A stretch of 64,000 bases of DNA from Bdellovibrio sp. UBA4095 (GCA_002381805.1 DFXZ01000004.1:930001-994000), one strand, 5' to 3'; shown: positions 1 through 9,796, counted from the first letter of the stretch. The notes: generated by a model not told the origin, from the sequence alone. Translations and numbers: made by a program.

Positions 1-228
1 AGCTTCATAGCTCTTTCCGACCTCAATATCGAAAAGGTCTACTTGTTCGCTCGCTTGGCGGATTATGGCTGGCCCCCGAGACGCACCTTCGCCGTAAGAA
101 GTTGTGACCTCCCAAGGGACAGGGACCAGAACGACGCGGGATTCTTCTTCTTTGAGAGGGATTCCAAAGATGCCAAACTCGGCAGAAATAGTAGTGGTGG
201 GATCGAATTTGGGCGTGTTTTCAGCCAT
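1..228 (-). CDS. speB: Agmatinase (ureohydrolase family), N-terminal part only
   Basis: The gene runs off the left edge; 76 N-terminal codons are visible. The family hydrolyses agmatine to putrescine and urea with a binuclear Mn site. The visible part carries the family's N-terminal strand followed by SYGEGASRGPAIIRQASEQ, the usual G-x-x-x-GP-x-x-IR loop. The metal-binding residues lie beyond the edge and cannot be checked. The start is an ATG at 228 with AAGGAG at 235-240. Arginine decarboxylase, which makes the substrate, lies 4 kb away on the same strand, which favours agmatinase over arginase or formiminoglutamase. Confidence 0.82.
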   Translation of the reverse strand, partial: MAENTPKFDPTTTISAEFGIFGIPLKEEESRVVLVPVPWEVTTSYGEGASRGPAIIRQASEQVDLFDIEVGKSYEA

Positions 229-251
229 AGTTTACTCCTTGAAAATTCTAC

Positions 252-279
252 GGTATATAACATTTATTCACGGCGTCAA
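252..279 (-). promoter_or_regulatory. Candidate promoter of speB
   Basis: On the minus strand TTGACG (plus 274-279) is followed after 16 bases by TATACC (plus 252-257), inside an AT-rich TATATA stretch and about 24 bases upstream of the speB start. This is a consensus reading by eye only. The same 147-base gap must also hold the promoter of the divergent transporter operon, for which I see no clear match. Confidence 0.35.
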
Positions 280-375
280 TCGAGCAATAACTTGATTATT
301 TTTTCTGCATAACCCATTTTAAGCCCACTTTGGGAACCGTTAAGATTCCCAGCGAAATTCTTTGGAGGACACAGT

Positions 376-1995
376 ATGAAGAAGGGATTCCTGGCTCTAG
401 TACTGAGCTCAGCTTTGACAGCTCCCGCTTTGGCCGCAGCACCCAATGCAAATGCACCTAAAGGCGGAAATTTCGTTATTAACCTAGGCGGCGAACCTCC
501 GACAGTTCACCCGATTACATCGACAGATCTTTATTCGAGAAAAGTCCGAGACTATGTTTGTGAAGGTCTCGCAACACGTGATTCAGAATCTTATGAGTGG
601 AAGCCTCGTTTGGCTGAAAAATGGGAAATCTCAAAAGACAATAAGGTCTTCACATTCTTCATCAGAAAAGATGCTGTTTTTCATAATGGCCAGCCAGTAA
701 CGGCTGAAGACGTAAAATTCTCTTTCGACGCGATTTTTGAGCCTAAATACGAGGCGGCTCATCTTCGTCCTTATTATGAAGGATTAGTGAAGGTGGAAGT
801 GCTTGATACGCACACAATCCGTTTCACAGCTCGTGATCTATATTTTAATAACTTTGAATCAGCGGCGACGTTGTCTGTTCTTCCTAAGTCTGTCTACGGT
901 AACGTAGAGAAATCGAAACGAATGAATCGTGAGCTTGTGTGCTCCGGTCCATATGTTTTGGCAAAGTTCGACCGTGGCCAGAATATTCACCTTAAGAAAT
1001 TCGACAAGTGGTGGGGCATTAAGGACGACAGCACTAAAGGTGCCTACAACTTTGATAACGTCTTCATGCGCTTCTATAAAGATGAAAACGTAGAGCTTGA
1101 GCGCGCGAAAAAAGGTGAGCTTGATTATCTTGAAATGCGTGTTGAAGCTTTCATGAAAAAAACCACAGGCGCTCCTTGGGGTAAGACTCTGCTAAAGCAT
1201 AAAGTTGCTAACAGTGCGCCTAAATCATATGGCTTTGTTGGTTGGAACTTCCGCAAAGAGCTTTTCAAAGATAAAAACGTTCGCGTGGCTTTAGCTCATC
1301 TATTGAATCGTGAAGAGATGAATAAGAAATTCCGTTACGGAATGTCAGAGTTGGCGAACAGCCCAGTTTATCTAAAAAGCGAATACAATCCTGGCATCAA
1401 AGCCCTTGAGTTCAGTCCTAAGAAGGCGCAAGAGCTATTAGAAAAAGCCGGTTGGACTGATAAAGACAAAAACGGAATTTTAGAGAAAACCTTGAATGGT
1501 AAAAAAACTGAGTTCAAGTTTACTTTGATTTATCCAAATAAGGACGTTGAAAAGTACTGGACTATGTATCGTCAAGATCTGCGCAAAGCAGGTATCGATA
1601 TGGACCTTAAGTATCTTGAGTGGAACTCGTTCCTGAAGCTTGTTGATGAAGGCAACTTCGACGCTGTGACAATGGCTTGGGGCGGTGGTTCTGTTGATCC
1701 GGATCCGAAACAAATCTGGCACTCTTCTGGTGCTGTGACAGGCGGATCCAACTTTATCGCTTACAAAAATCCTGAAGTTGATAAGTTGATCGACGAAGCT
1801 CGTGTAGAGCCTAATAAACCAAAGCGAGTAAAACTACTTCAGCAGGTTTATAAAAAGATTGCAGAGGACGCTCCTTATGCTTTCTTGTTCAATGATAAGT
1901 ACGTATTCTACGCCAATTCATCTCGCATGGGAATGCCGGCCGAGACATTCAAGTACGAGATTGGCACTGATTACTGGTGGATGAAACCACAATAA
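376..1995 (+). CDS. Peptide ABC transporter substrate-binding protein (SBP family 5, YejA/DppA-like)
   Basis: This 539-residue periplasmic protein binds peptides and delivers them to the permease encoded next. A Sec signal peptide (residues 1-20, cleaved after ALA) has no lipobox cysteine, so the protein should be soluble. The mature N-terminus has GGEPPTVHP and an EGL motif near residue 63, followed by the LAEKWEISKD and VFHNGQPVTAEDVKFS motifs typical of family-5 binding proteins. The start is an ATG with GGAGGA 5-10 bases upstream. It is followed after 15 bases by a YejB-like permease, so YejA-like function (oligopeptides, microcin C in E. coli) is the best guess. The actual ligand cannot be read from the sequence. 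Confidence 0.88.
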   Translation: MKKGFLALVLSSALTAPALAAAPNANAPKGGNFVINLGGEPPTVHPITSTDLYSRKVRDYVCEGLATRDSESYEWKPRLAEKWEISKDNKVFTFFIRKDAVFHNGQPVTAEDVKFSFDAIFEPKYEAAHLRPYYEGLVKVEVLDTHTIRFTARDLYFNNFESAATLSVLPKSVYGNVEKSKRMNRELVCSGPYVLAKFDRGQNIHLKKFDKWWGIKDDSTKGAYNFDNVFMRFYKDENVELERAKKGELDYLEMRVEAFMKKTTGAPWGKTLLKHKVANSAPKSYGFVGWNFRKELFKDKNVRVALAHLLNREEMNKKFRYGMSELANSPVYLKSEYNPGIKALEFSPKKAQELLEKAGWTDKDKNGILEKTLNGKKTEFKFTLIYPNKDVEKYWTMYRQDLRKAGIDMDLKYLEWNSFLKLVDEGNFDAVTMAWGGGSVDPDPKQIWHSSGAVTGGSNFIAYKNPEVDKLIDEARVEPNKPKRVKLLQQVYKKIAEDAPYAFLFNDKYVFYANSSRMGMPAETFKYEIGTDYWWMKPQ

Positions 1996-2010
1996 TAACG
2001 GAGTAGTCCT

Positions 2011-3045
2011 TTGATCGTTTACCTGATTCGTCGACTCTTGCTGATGATCCCGACTTTTTTCGGGATCACTCTCGTGACCTTTGTTTTGATTAACTTAGCT
2101 CCCGGCAGTCCTATTGAACAAAAGCTTCAAGCCATTCGCTTCGGTGCTGCTAACAGCGGCGGAGCTAGCAGTGGTGGTGGCGTTAATAGTCGTGGTGACA
2201 CGGCCGTGAACGAGGAAGTTATCGAAGCCTTAAAAAAGCAATATGGTTTCGATAAACCTGTTCATGTTCGTTATTTTATCTGGCTCAAGAATCTGACTCG
2301 CCTGGATTTTGGCGAAAGCTTCACTTACCAAGAGCCTGTATTGACGGTTATCAAAAGCAAATTGCCGGTTTCGCTTTCATTCGGTATTGCCTCTTTAATT
2401 CTGACATATCTGATTTGCATTCCCCTAGGGGTCAGAAAGGCTACTGGTGCGGGACTGTATTTCGATCGAATCACGACGGTTATTTTGAATATGACCTATG
2501 CGATTCCACCACTTATCTTAGGTATTTTCTTGATCGTGGTTTTTGCTGGTAAGTTGGATCTATTCCCTATCGGCGGTGCTCAGTCATTTGAGTATGATAC
2601 TTTGAGTTTTTGGGGGAAGGTTACTGACCGCATTCATCACTTTGTCTTGCCATTGATTTGTTACATGATTGGTGGCTTTACAGAGCTTTCGATCTTGATG
2701 AGAAATTCTATGCTCGATGTTGTGAAGTCAGACTATGTACGAACAGCTCGAGCTAAGGGTCTTTCTGAAAAGTTCGTCATATTTAAGCACGCTTTAAGAA
2801 ATGCGCTGATTCCCATTGCAACGGGACTTGGTGGTTTCTTCGGTGTTTTCTTGGCGGGATCTCTGATCATCGAGCAGATGTTTAACTTGGATGGCATTGG
2901 TCTTTTAGGCTATCAGTCCGTCCTAGCTCGTGACTATAACGTGATCATGGGACTGACTTTCATTTCTTCACTACTGTTGATGTTCGGTCGTATTTTCAGC
3001 GACATCATCTATGTGCTTATTGATCCAAGGATTGACTTCAAATGA
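2011..3045 (+). CDS. yejB: Peptide ABC transporter permease, YejB-like
   Basis: This is an inner-membrane permease of 344 residues with about six membrane segments. The start YLIRRLLLMIPT, the long Gly/Ser-rich periplasmic stretch at residues 46-64, YGFDKP at 78-83 and the C-terminus LIDPRIDFK match YejB closely, better than DppB or OppB. The cytoplasmic EAA-type loop (residues 236-255, with ARAKGLSEK) is present and contacts the ATPase. The start is TTG at 2011 with ACGGAG 6-11 bases before it. The gene overlaps the next permease by 4 bases (ATGA), so the two are translationally coupled. Confidence 0.9.
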   Translation: MIVYLIRRLLLMIPTFFGITLVTFVLINLAPGSPIEQKLQAIRFGAANSGGASSGGGVNSRGDTAVNEEVIEALKKQYGFDKPVHVRYFIWLKNLTRLDFGESFTYQEPVLTVIKSKLPVSLSFGIASLILTYLICIPLGVRKATGAGLYFDRITTVILNMTYAIPPLILGIFLIVVFAGKLDLFPIGGAQSFEYDTLSFWGKVTDRIHHFVLPLICYMIGGFTELSILMRNSMLDVVKSDYVRTARAKGLSEKFVIFKHALRNALIPIATGLGGFFGVFLAGSLIIEQMFNLDGIGLLGYQSVLARDYNVIMGLTFISSLLLMFGRIFSDIIYVLIDPRIDFK

Positions 3046-4070
3046 CCGACCCCATTCAGAAATACCTTATTCGTAATGAGCTGACGTTAAAGCGCTATAA
3101 GCGTTTTAAAAGAGATCGTGTTGCGGTCATTTCCGTTTGGGTCTTATTGGTTATGTTCTTTTTTAGTTTCACGGCAGAGCTGTGGGCTAATAACCAACCC
3201 CACATTGTTAAGTATAATGGCGAAATCTATTTTCCCATCTTTAAGACCTATCATCCTAGCGATTTCAAGCGCGGCGATATCTATGTCATGGATTATCGTG
3301 CTCTGGAGTTGAAAGAAGGGGATTGGGCGGTCTGGCCGATCATTCAGTGGGATCCTTACGAGTCTAACACAAAAGTCGACACCTATCCGTCACCTCCAAC
3401 CAAGCAAAACTGGGCGGGAACAGATGAAAGTGGTCGTGACGTTCTGACTCGGTTGCTTTACGGCTTCCGTTACACAATGATTTTTGCTTTCGGCAGCTTT
3501 TTTGTGACCTATGCGATTGGCATCACACTGGGTTCTTTGATGGGATACCTCGGCGGCAAAGCTGATCTAGTAGGACAACGACTTGTTGAGGTTGTGGAAA
3601 GCACTCCGATACTTTTCGTATTGATCACAATTATTTCTATCTTTACCCCAAGCTTACCCATTCTTATCGTGTTCTTTGCTATTTTCAGTTGGACAAATAT
3701 CGCAGGACATATGAGAGCGCAGTTTCTTTCGTTACGAAAGCGTGAGTACGTTGAAGCGGCAAGAGCTATCGGGGCCGATCACAAACGTATCATTGGAAAA
3801 CACATTCTACCGAATGGTCTGACTCCAATTATCACTTTGGCTCCGTTTTTCATTGTTAACAGCGTGAACACTCTTTCATTCTTGGATTATTTGGGACTAG
3901 GCTTGGTGCCTCCGACTCCAAGTTGGGGTGAGTTAATGGCTCAAGCTCAAAAATGGTTCACCATCGCCGAATGGTTGGTGTGGAGTCCAATGATCGCTCT
4001 TGTCGTGACGCTGACTTTGTTGATTAATATTGGTATCGCGATCCGCGATGCTTTCGACGCCAAAATGTAG
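3042..4070 (+). CDS. yejE: Peptide ABC transporter permease, YejE-like
   Basis: This second permease subunit has 342 residues. After the first membrane segment (about 28-45) a long periplasmic segment (ANNQPHIVKYNGEIYFP onward, residues 50-120) leads into NWAGTDESGRDVLTRLLYG. This extended segment is a YejE hallmark not found in ordinary DppC. The coupling loop contains EAARAIGADHKRII near residue 240. The protein ends in IRDAFDAKM, the usual YejE end. It is the last gene of the three-gene operon and is followed by a strong terminator. No ATPase gene follows; the nearest candidates are dppD and dppF at 16.9-18.9 kb. Confidence 0.9.
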   Translation: MTDPIQKYLIRNELTLKRYKRFKRDRVAVISVWVLLVMFFFSFTAELWANNQPHIVKYNGEIYFPIFKTYHPSDFKRGDIYVMDYRALELKEGDWAVWPIIQWDPYESNTKVDTYPSPPTKQNWAGTDESGRDVLTRLLYGFRYTMIFAFGSFFVTYAIGITLGSLMGYLGGKADLVGQRLVEVVESTPILFVLITIISIFTPSLPILIVFFAIFSWTNIAGHMRAQFLSLRKREYVEAARAIGADHKRIIGKHILPNGLTPIITLAPFFIVNSVNTLSFLDYLGLGLVPPTPSWGELMAQAQKWFTIAEWLVWSPMIALVVTLTLLINIGIAIRDAFDAKM

Positions 4071-4120
4071 TGCTGCTCGGGCGGCTTTAGATGTCGCCAA
4101 CGTCTCTAACATTCAGACAT

Positions 4121-4157
4121 AAAAAAACCGCCAAGTTCTAAACTGGCGGTTTTTTTG
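4121..4157. terminator. Bidirectional intrinsic terminator
   Basis: ACCGCCA pairs with TGGCGGT, with a further GTT/AAC pairing across one bulged base. The stem is flanked by seven A on the left and seven T on the right, so it can terminate both the transporter operon and speA transcription from the other side. Confidence 0.85.
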
Positions 4158-4222
4158 TTTTTAGAAGTCATCCATCGCACTCACTAAGATGTCTTGGAGC
4201 CCCGAGGGCGACTTTGGCTTTG

Positions 4223-4246
4223 GACGAAGAAATTGATTTCCTCGTC
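4223..4246 (-). other. Stem-loop downstream of speA
   Basis: GACGA-x-GAAAT pairs with ATTTC-x-TCGTC around a two-base loop. The central pair is G-U in the minus-strand RNA and A-C on the plus strand, so the hairpin belongs to the speA transcript. It lies 21 bases after the speA stop and has no U tract, so it is more likely an RNA-stabilising 3' hairpin ahead of the terminator. Confidence 0.4.
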
Positions 4247-4266
4247 TAAGCTTTGGCTGCCTGTTG

Positions 4267-6171
4267 CTATTCGGCTTCCTCAAGATAAGTGTAGCCCGAA
4301 AGACCTTCTTCGTAGTGACGAATCAGGATCTTTGCTTCTTGCTTGGTGATAGTGCCTTTTTGAATAGACTCTTCGGTAGCCTGGCGAACATTGTCGACCA
4401 TTTCAGAGCGTCCGTACTGCACGTAAGAAAGAACTTCGGTCACTGTATCCCCAGGAACGTAATGATCAATTGTGTATCCGACATTGTTCAAGCTGATGTG
4501 GACCGCATCTGTGTCACCAAAAAGATTATGCAAATCACCGAGGATTTCTTGGTATGCACCTGTTAGGAAGATGCCCAAGTAATACTGTTGACCATCCGTA
4601 AAGGTGTGTAAATTCATCGTTTCTTTCGGAATGCCAGATTCGGTATCGATGAATTTCTCGATGACACCGTCAGAGTCACAAGTTAGATCCGCGAGCGTAC
4701 CTGAACGAACCGGCTCTTCGCCAAGGCGATGAATTGGTACGACCGGGAAAAGCTGTCCCACAGCCCAAGAATCCGGAACGGATTGGAAGACCGAGAAGTT
4801 GGAGAAATAAGTATCACAGAGCTCTTTCGCGAGACCTGCAATAATGTCTTCGGTGTCTGCAACCGTCTTAGCCAGCTTCATCATCTTAGTAGCAATCGCA
4901 AAGTACATGCTTTCGCACCATGCGCGCTGCTCAAGAGTCAAAACGCCATAAGTGAACAATTGCAAAGTTTCCTGTTTTGCCTGTTCAAGGTCATTGAAGC
5001 ACTCGTTAATGTTGTCTTTGTTCACTTTTTCAAAAATGTACTGCATGTCTTGCATCAAAGAAGGATCAGCTTTAGTTGCAGGACGAGGTGGTTCATGGCG
5101 ATGAAGATCGTTGACGCCCATGATATTGAAAATCAATACCGAGTGGTGAGCCACCATAAAACGACCTGACTCAGTCACGATGTTTGGATGAGGAATGCCT
5201 TTTTCATCACAAAGGGTCTGAAGAACTGAAACAATATCATTTGCGTATTCTTGTTCAGAATAATTGATAGAGCTGTCAGAGTGACCGGAGCCATCGTAAT
5301 CGACACCTAAGCCGCCGCCGACGTCGATATATTTAAGACCGGCACCCATTTTGTAAAGCTCAGTAAAGAAACGTGCGCCTTCTTTTAAAGACGACTTGAT
5401 GCTCTGGATGGCCGGAACCTGCGATCCGATGTGGTAGTGAAGAAGCTCAAGACAATCGAGCATTTCTTCTTTTTTCAGAAGCTCGACACCTTCGACGATT
5501 TCAACAGCTGTCAAACCGAACTTGGAACGAGCACCAGAGGAGTCCACCCACTTTCCGGCGCCCTGAGTGTTCAGCTTGGCGCGGAAACCGATTTTAGGTC
5601 GAGCGTTGAACTTCTTTGCCGCATCGATGATCATCTTCAGTTCTTCCTTACGGTCGACGACGATGATGGGGTTACGTCCTAATTTCTGAGCTAGAATGGC
5701 GGTTTCAATGTATTCGGCATCTTTAAAGCCGTTACAGATGATCAGAGCGTTTTCGGTGCTCATTAAGGCAAGAACAACCAGGAGTTCTGGTTTAGAGCCA
5801 CACTCAAGGCCCATGCTATAGCCTTTGCCGTACTTAACGAGTTCTTGGACAAGATGTCTTTGTTGGTTCACCTTGATTGGGTAAACCCCACGGTACTGGC
5901 CCTTATAGCCGTGATCCGCGAAAGCTTTTTGGAAGCAATTGTTCAGCAACTCGACTCGCGAACGGATGATATCAGGAAAGCGGATCATGATTGGAACGCG
6001 AATACCGCGATCCAATAGGTCCTGAGTCAGTTCGTACAGATCCACAGAAGGACCATTGGCGCCCATCGGAGTCACCGAAATATTGCCGTTACTGTTTGTA
6101 CGGAAATAACCATTGCCCCAATTGTTGATACCATACAATTCGGCGCTTTTCTCAGGAGTCCAAGCAGACAT
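4267..6171 (-). CDS. speA: Biosynthetic arginine decarboxylase
   Basis: A PLP enzyme of 634 residues that converts arginine to agmatine plus CO2, the first step of the agmatine route to putrescine. The length and architecture match SpeA (fold type III). The PLP lysine is K100 in YPIKVNQQ. GLECGSKPELLV follows near 130, and the glycine-rich phosphate loop DVGGGLGVDYDG lies near 285. The C-terminal beta domain and the SpeA-specific helical insertion are intact. It starts 19 bases after the leuS stop, so it is probably co-transcribed with leuS. Together with the agmatinase at the left edge it completes arginine to putrescine. Confidence 0.95.
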   Translation of the reverse strand: MSAWTPEKSAELYGINNWGNGYFRTNSNGNISVTPMGANGPSVDLYELTQDLLDRGIRVPIMIRFPDIIRSRVELLNNCFQKAFADHGYKGQYRGVYPIKVNQQRHLVQELVKYGKGYSMGLECGSKPELLVVLALMSTENALIICNGFKDAEYIETAILAQKLGRNPIIVVDRKEELKMIIDAAKKFNARPKIGFRAKLNTQGAGKWVDSSGARSKFGLTAVEIVEGVELLKKEEMLDCLELLHYHIGSQVPAIQSIKSSLKEGARFFTELYKMGAGLKYIDVGGGLGVDYDGSGHSDSSINYSEQEYANDIVSVLQTLCDEKGIPHPNIVTESGRFMVAHHSVLIFNIMGVNDLHRHEPPRPATKADPSLMQDMQYIFEKVNKDNINECFNDLEQAKQETLQLFTYGVLTLEQRAWCESMYFAIATKMMKLAKTVADTEDIIAGLAKELCDTYFSNFSVFQSVPDSWAVGQLFPVVPIHRLGEEPVRSGTLADLTCDSDGVIEKFIDTESGIPKETMNLHTFTDGQQYYLGIFLTGAYQEILGDLHNLFGDTDAVHISLNNVGYTIDHYVPGDTVTEVLSYVQYGRSEMVDNVRQATEESIQKGTITKQEAKILIRHYEEGLSGYTYLEEAE

Positions 6172-6190
6172 TGCTTTCCTTTCAGGATCG

Positions 6191-8587
6191 TTACTTCACG
6201 ATCAGGTTTAAGATCTTCCCAGCCTTATAAATCACCTTGTCGGGATTTTTTCCGGCTAGCACGGCCGCGACGCCAGCAACTTCTTGCGCAGCTTTAACAG
6301 CATCAGCTTCTGGTGCATCGACAGCGATTTCGATCGTCCCGCGCATTTTGCCGTTGACCTGCACACCAATGGTAACTGTGTCATCCGCGACGAGGGTACT
6401 ATCATATTTTGGCCAAGGAGCCAAAGAGCAAAGTCCCTGTCCACCCATTTTTTCCCAGAGCTCTTCGGCCATGTGGGGAGCAAACGGTGCAAGGATCTGA
6501 ACCAACGGCTTTAAGGCCTGTTCAGAGCGGCATTCAGCTCGGTAGAGTTCATTCACTAGGATCATCATGGCACTGACGGCTGTGTTAAAACTCATAGACT
6601 CGATATCGTCTGTGACTTTTTTGATCGTTTTGTGAACTAATTTCTGAATCTCCAGCGGAGCGGGCTCTTTGCTCGCAACGATTTGGCCATTGTCATTCAT
6701 CACTAGTCGAGTGACCCGGTCCAAGAATCTTTTTACGCCATCGATCCCCGTCGGAGACCAAGGCTTGTCCTTGTCAAGAGGTCCCATGAAACTGATAAAT
6801 GTGCGAAGAGCATCAGCTCCATGAGTCCGACAGATTTCTTCCGCGGGAATGACGTTCCCACGCGACTTTGACATTTTTTCGCCATCAGGTCCTAAAACCA
6901 TTCCCTGGTGAGCAAGTTTCTGGAAAGGCTCGTCGTGAGTCACAAGCCCACAATCAAAGAGCACTTTCATCCAAAAACGTGAATAAAGCAGATGGCCGAC
7001 GGTATGCTCGGGTCCACCGACATAAAGGTCTACTGGCATCCAGTACTTTTCGGCCTCAGAGCTAAATGGTACTTCGGTATTTTTGGGATCGATATAACGC
7101 AAGAAGTACCATGAGGACCCAGCGGCCCCAGGCATAGTGTCGGTTTCTCGCCTGCCGACTTCTCCGTTAGCGCCTTGATAACGAACCCAGTCCGCATTTC
7201 GCGCTAAAGGAGCCTCGCCAGAGTCTGCCGGCTCGTAGTCAGCAACGTCAGGCAAAACCACTGGCAGTTCGTTCGCAGGGACTGCGCGAGAACCATTGGC
7301 AAAGTGAACGATTGGGAAGGGTTCGCCCCAATATCGCTGACGACTGAACAGCCAGTCGCGAAGCTTATATTGAACTTCACGTGTTCCTACATTTTTCTGA
7401 TCCAGAGTTGCGACCATTTTTTGGATGGCTTCCGCCTTTTTAAGGCCATTCAGAAATTCGGAATTTATCAGAGTGCCTTCGCCCTCGAAAGGAAGCTCAT
7501 CGCCTCCTTCAAGCACGCGCTTGACCGGAATGCTAAATTTTTGCGCAAATTCAAAATCTCTGCCGTCATGGCCAGGGACCGCCATAATGGCCCCGGTACC
7601 GTAATCAAGCAGAACATAATCGGCAATCCATACGGGAATCTTCTCTTGAGTTAATGGATGGATTGCAAAACCACCAGTAAAGACGCCGGTTTTTTCGGTG
7701 GTCGCTTTTCTTTCGACTTCAGATTTACGCGAAGTCGTCGTGATATAGTCCTCCACCTGACGAGCTTGTTCCGGGGAGGTGATTTTTTTAACAAGAGGAT
7801 GCTCTGGCGCCATAACCATGAAAGTCACACCGAAGAGAGTGTCGGGGCGAGTGGTGAAGACCTCGAATGACTCTGGAACTTTATCAAGTGTAAAAGTAAT
7901 TCTTGCGCCTTCGCTTTTGCCGATCCAATTACGTTGGGCTTCCTTTGTGCGCTCGGGCCAATCAACTTTATCAAGATCCTGAAGAAGTCTTTCGGCATAG
8001 TCGGTGATTTTAAGCATCCATTGCTTCATAGGAACACGTATTACCGGATGGCCGCCGCGCTCGGATTTGCCGTCGACAACTTCATCATTTGCCAAGACGG
8101 TTTTTAAAGCCGGGCACCAGTTAACAGGCACTTCTTTTTGATAAGCTAAGCCACGCTCGTACAGTTTAAGAAAGATGAATTGGGTCCACTTGTAGTAGTC
8201 AGGTTCACAGGTTGAAATTTCACGGCTCCAGTCAAAACTGAATCCGAACGACTGAAGGGTGTTGCGAAAGCTGTCGATTGCTTTCTTGGTTGTTATAGCG
8301 GGATGAATTCCTGTTTGGATGGCATATTGTTCTGCAGGTAAGCCAAAAGCATCGTAACCCATAGGATGCAAAACATTGAAACCCAGTGTTCGTTTGTAAC
8401 GAGAAACAATATCGGCGGGGGCATAAGAGGCAATGTGGCCTACATGCAGTCCAGATCCAGATGGATAAGGAAACATGTCGAGCGCATAATACTTGGGTTT
8501 GGCACTATGTGTTTCAGCTTTAAAAGCATTTTCTGCTTCCCATTTCTTTTGCCATTTTTTTTCGATTTCTGCGAAGTTCAAGCTCAT
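6191..8587 (-). CDS. leuS: Leucyl-tRNA synthetase
   Basis: Class Ia synthetase of 798 residues that charges tRNA-Leu. The ATP-binding HIGH motif appears as HVGH at 48-51 after FPYPSGSGL. The KMSKS loop is at 571-575. The CP1 editing domain (threonine-rich TTRPDTLFG segment) and the C-terminal anticodon-binding and GKMRG parts are present. The open frame extends to 8656, but the ATG at 8587 is preferred: AAAGGA lies 8 bases upstream and MSLNFAEIEKKWQ is the usual N-terminus. It heads an apparent leuS-speA transcription unit. Confidence 0.97.
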   Translation of the reverse strand: MSLNFAEIEKKWQKKWEAENAFKAETHSAKPKYYALDMFPYPSGSGLHVGHIASYAPADIVSRYKRTLGFNVLHPMGYDAFGLPAEQYAIQTGIHPAITTKKAIDSFRNTLQSFGFSFDWSREISTCEPDYYKWTQFIFLKLYERGLAYQKEVPVNWCPALKTVLANDEVVDGKSERGGHPVIRVPMKQWMLKITDYAERLLQDLDKVDWPERTKEAQRNWIGKSEGARITFTLDKVPESFEVFTTRPDTLFGVTFMVMAPEHPLVKKITSPEQARQVEDYITTTSRKSEVERKATTEKTGVFTGGFAIHPLTQEKIPVWIADYVLLDYGTGAIMAVPGHDGRDFEFAQKFSIPVKRVLEGGDELPFEGEGTLINSEFLNGLKKAEAIQKMVATLDQKNVGTREVQYKLRDWLFSRQRYWGEPFPIVHFANGSRAVPANELPVVLPDVADYEPADSGEAPLARNADWVRYQGANGEVGRRETDTMPGAAGSSWYFLRYIDPKNTEVPFSSEAEKYWMPVDLYVGGPEHTVGHLLYSRFWMKVLFDCGLVTHDEPFQKLAHQGMVLGPDGEKMSKSRGNVIPAEEICRTHGADALRTFISFMGPLDKDKPWSPTGIDGVKRFLDRVTRLVMNDNGQIVASKEPAPLEIQKLVHKTIKKVTDDIESMSFNTAVSAMMILVNELYRAECRSEQALKPLVQILAPFAPHMAEELWEKMGGQGLCSLAPWPKYDSTLVADDTVTIGVQVNGKMRGTIEIAVDAPEADAVKAAQEVAGVAAVLAGKNPDKVIYKAGKILNLIVK

Positions 8588-8797
8588 GCGTTTTTCCTTT
8601 TTTCCACGTGCAAAAAGACACTCAGTGTGAATATCCAACATTAGCAATTCTTTCAACTTCTTTGACTGATGCCACTCATAAAAACCTCCGTCAAAAGTCC
8701 AGATTATAACCTAGACCTCGGCCATGGATTAGAATTGCGTCTAAATGAATTCCTCAGTTTAGCCGAAAGGAGAATAGGACGTTACAATGGAAGAGGT

Positions 8798-9796
8798 ATG
8801 AGTTTCGAAACGAACTATAAACAACCGAAAAGTCGACGAATCCTAGTCATCGATGATGATAAGGATAATCTCGAGATATTGTTGGAGCCGCTCCGTTGGG
8901 AAGGCTATGACGCTCGAGGTGCAATGACTGAGAAGGACGCTCACAAAATTATCGAGTCGTGGATTCCCCACGTGGTGATTTTGGATTGGATTGCGCCTTC
9001 TATGGCGGGGTTGCGTGTTCTTCGCACAATTCGCCAGCGTTTGGCGCATGTTTCATGCGTGTTCGTTTCCGAAAATTCCAGCACTGAGGCCATTATTGAA
9101 GCGCTTGATTCTGGAGCTGACGATTACATCGTAAAGCCGTTCGTGCCGCTAGAGCTTTTAGCGCGGATACGCAGTCAGTTGCGCATCCGTGATCTACATG
9201 AGCAGCTGCTTTATGCCAATGAAAAGCTGAAAGAGCTTGTTGATACCGATGACCTTACCGGTCTTTACAATATGCGATCCCTGTATCAGCGACTGGATTT
9301 TGAACTTGAGCGGGGGCGACGCTTTGGTCGTGATGCATGTGTCGTTATGATGGATATGGACTATTTTAAGACTGTAAATGATGGTCATGATCATCTATTT
9401 GGAAGTTATGTCCTTTCAGAGATTGGGAAAATCATTCGGGCAAATACCCGAAATATCGATATCCCTGCAAGATACGGTGGCGACGAGTTCTTAATGGTTT
9501 TGACCGAGACCAACCATGAAGGTGCGATGCACTTTTGCGAGCGATTGCGCGACAATATCGAAAAAACGGTATTCCGTAATGGTGAAGATAGCAAAAAGCT
9601 AACGGCCTCACTCGGTTTTGCTATTACCCTTCCTGGCGAAAATATTAGCGCGCGTGAACTGGTAAGACGTGCTGACCACGCTCTTTACGAAGCGAAACGG
9701 AATGGGCGTAATCAAGTACGCTTTTACCAACCAGAGCCCGGCAAAGTTGCAAACTTTAAGGCCGGCGCAGAAAATCGAAAAAAAGCTGCTGGATAA
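8798..9796 (+). CDS. Response regulator with GGDEF domain (REC-GGDEF diguanylate cyclase)
   Basis: Makes the second messenger c-di-GMP under phosphorylation control. From this start there is an N-terminal receiver (about 14-130) with acidic pocket IDDD, phosphoacceptor aspartate D63 in VILDW and the lysine in IVKPF. The GGDEF domain covers about 150-315 with an intact GGDEF signature at 227-231. The product-inhibition I-site RxxD (RNID, 218-221) is exactly five residues upstream, so feedback inhibition is expected. The open frame reaches back to an ATG at 8669 without ribosome binding site. The ATG at 8798 has GGAAGAGG just before it and places the receiver at the N-terminus, but this start is uncertain. 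Confidence 0.88.
   Translation: MSFETNYKQPKSRRILVIDDDKDNLEILLEPLRWEGYDARGAMTEKDAHKIIESWIPHVVILDWIAPSMAGLRVLRTIRQRLAHVSCVFVSENSSTEAIIEALDSGADDYIVKPFVPLELLARIRSQLRIRDLHEQLLYANEKLKELVDTDDLTGLYNMRSLYQRLDFELERGRRFGRDACVVMMDMDYFKTVNDGHDHLFGSYVLSEIGKIIRANTRNIDIPARYGGDEFLMVLTETNHEGAMHFCERLRDNIEKTVFRNGEDSKKLTASLGFAITLPGENISARELVRRADHALYEAKRNGRNQVRFYQPEPGKVANFKAGAENRKKAAG

Noticed and set aside
43..312. Open frames on both strands over the left edge (43-312 plus, 63-263 minus)
   Set aside because: They overlap the clear agmatinase N-terminus in another frame and have no ribosome binding site or family features.
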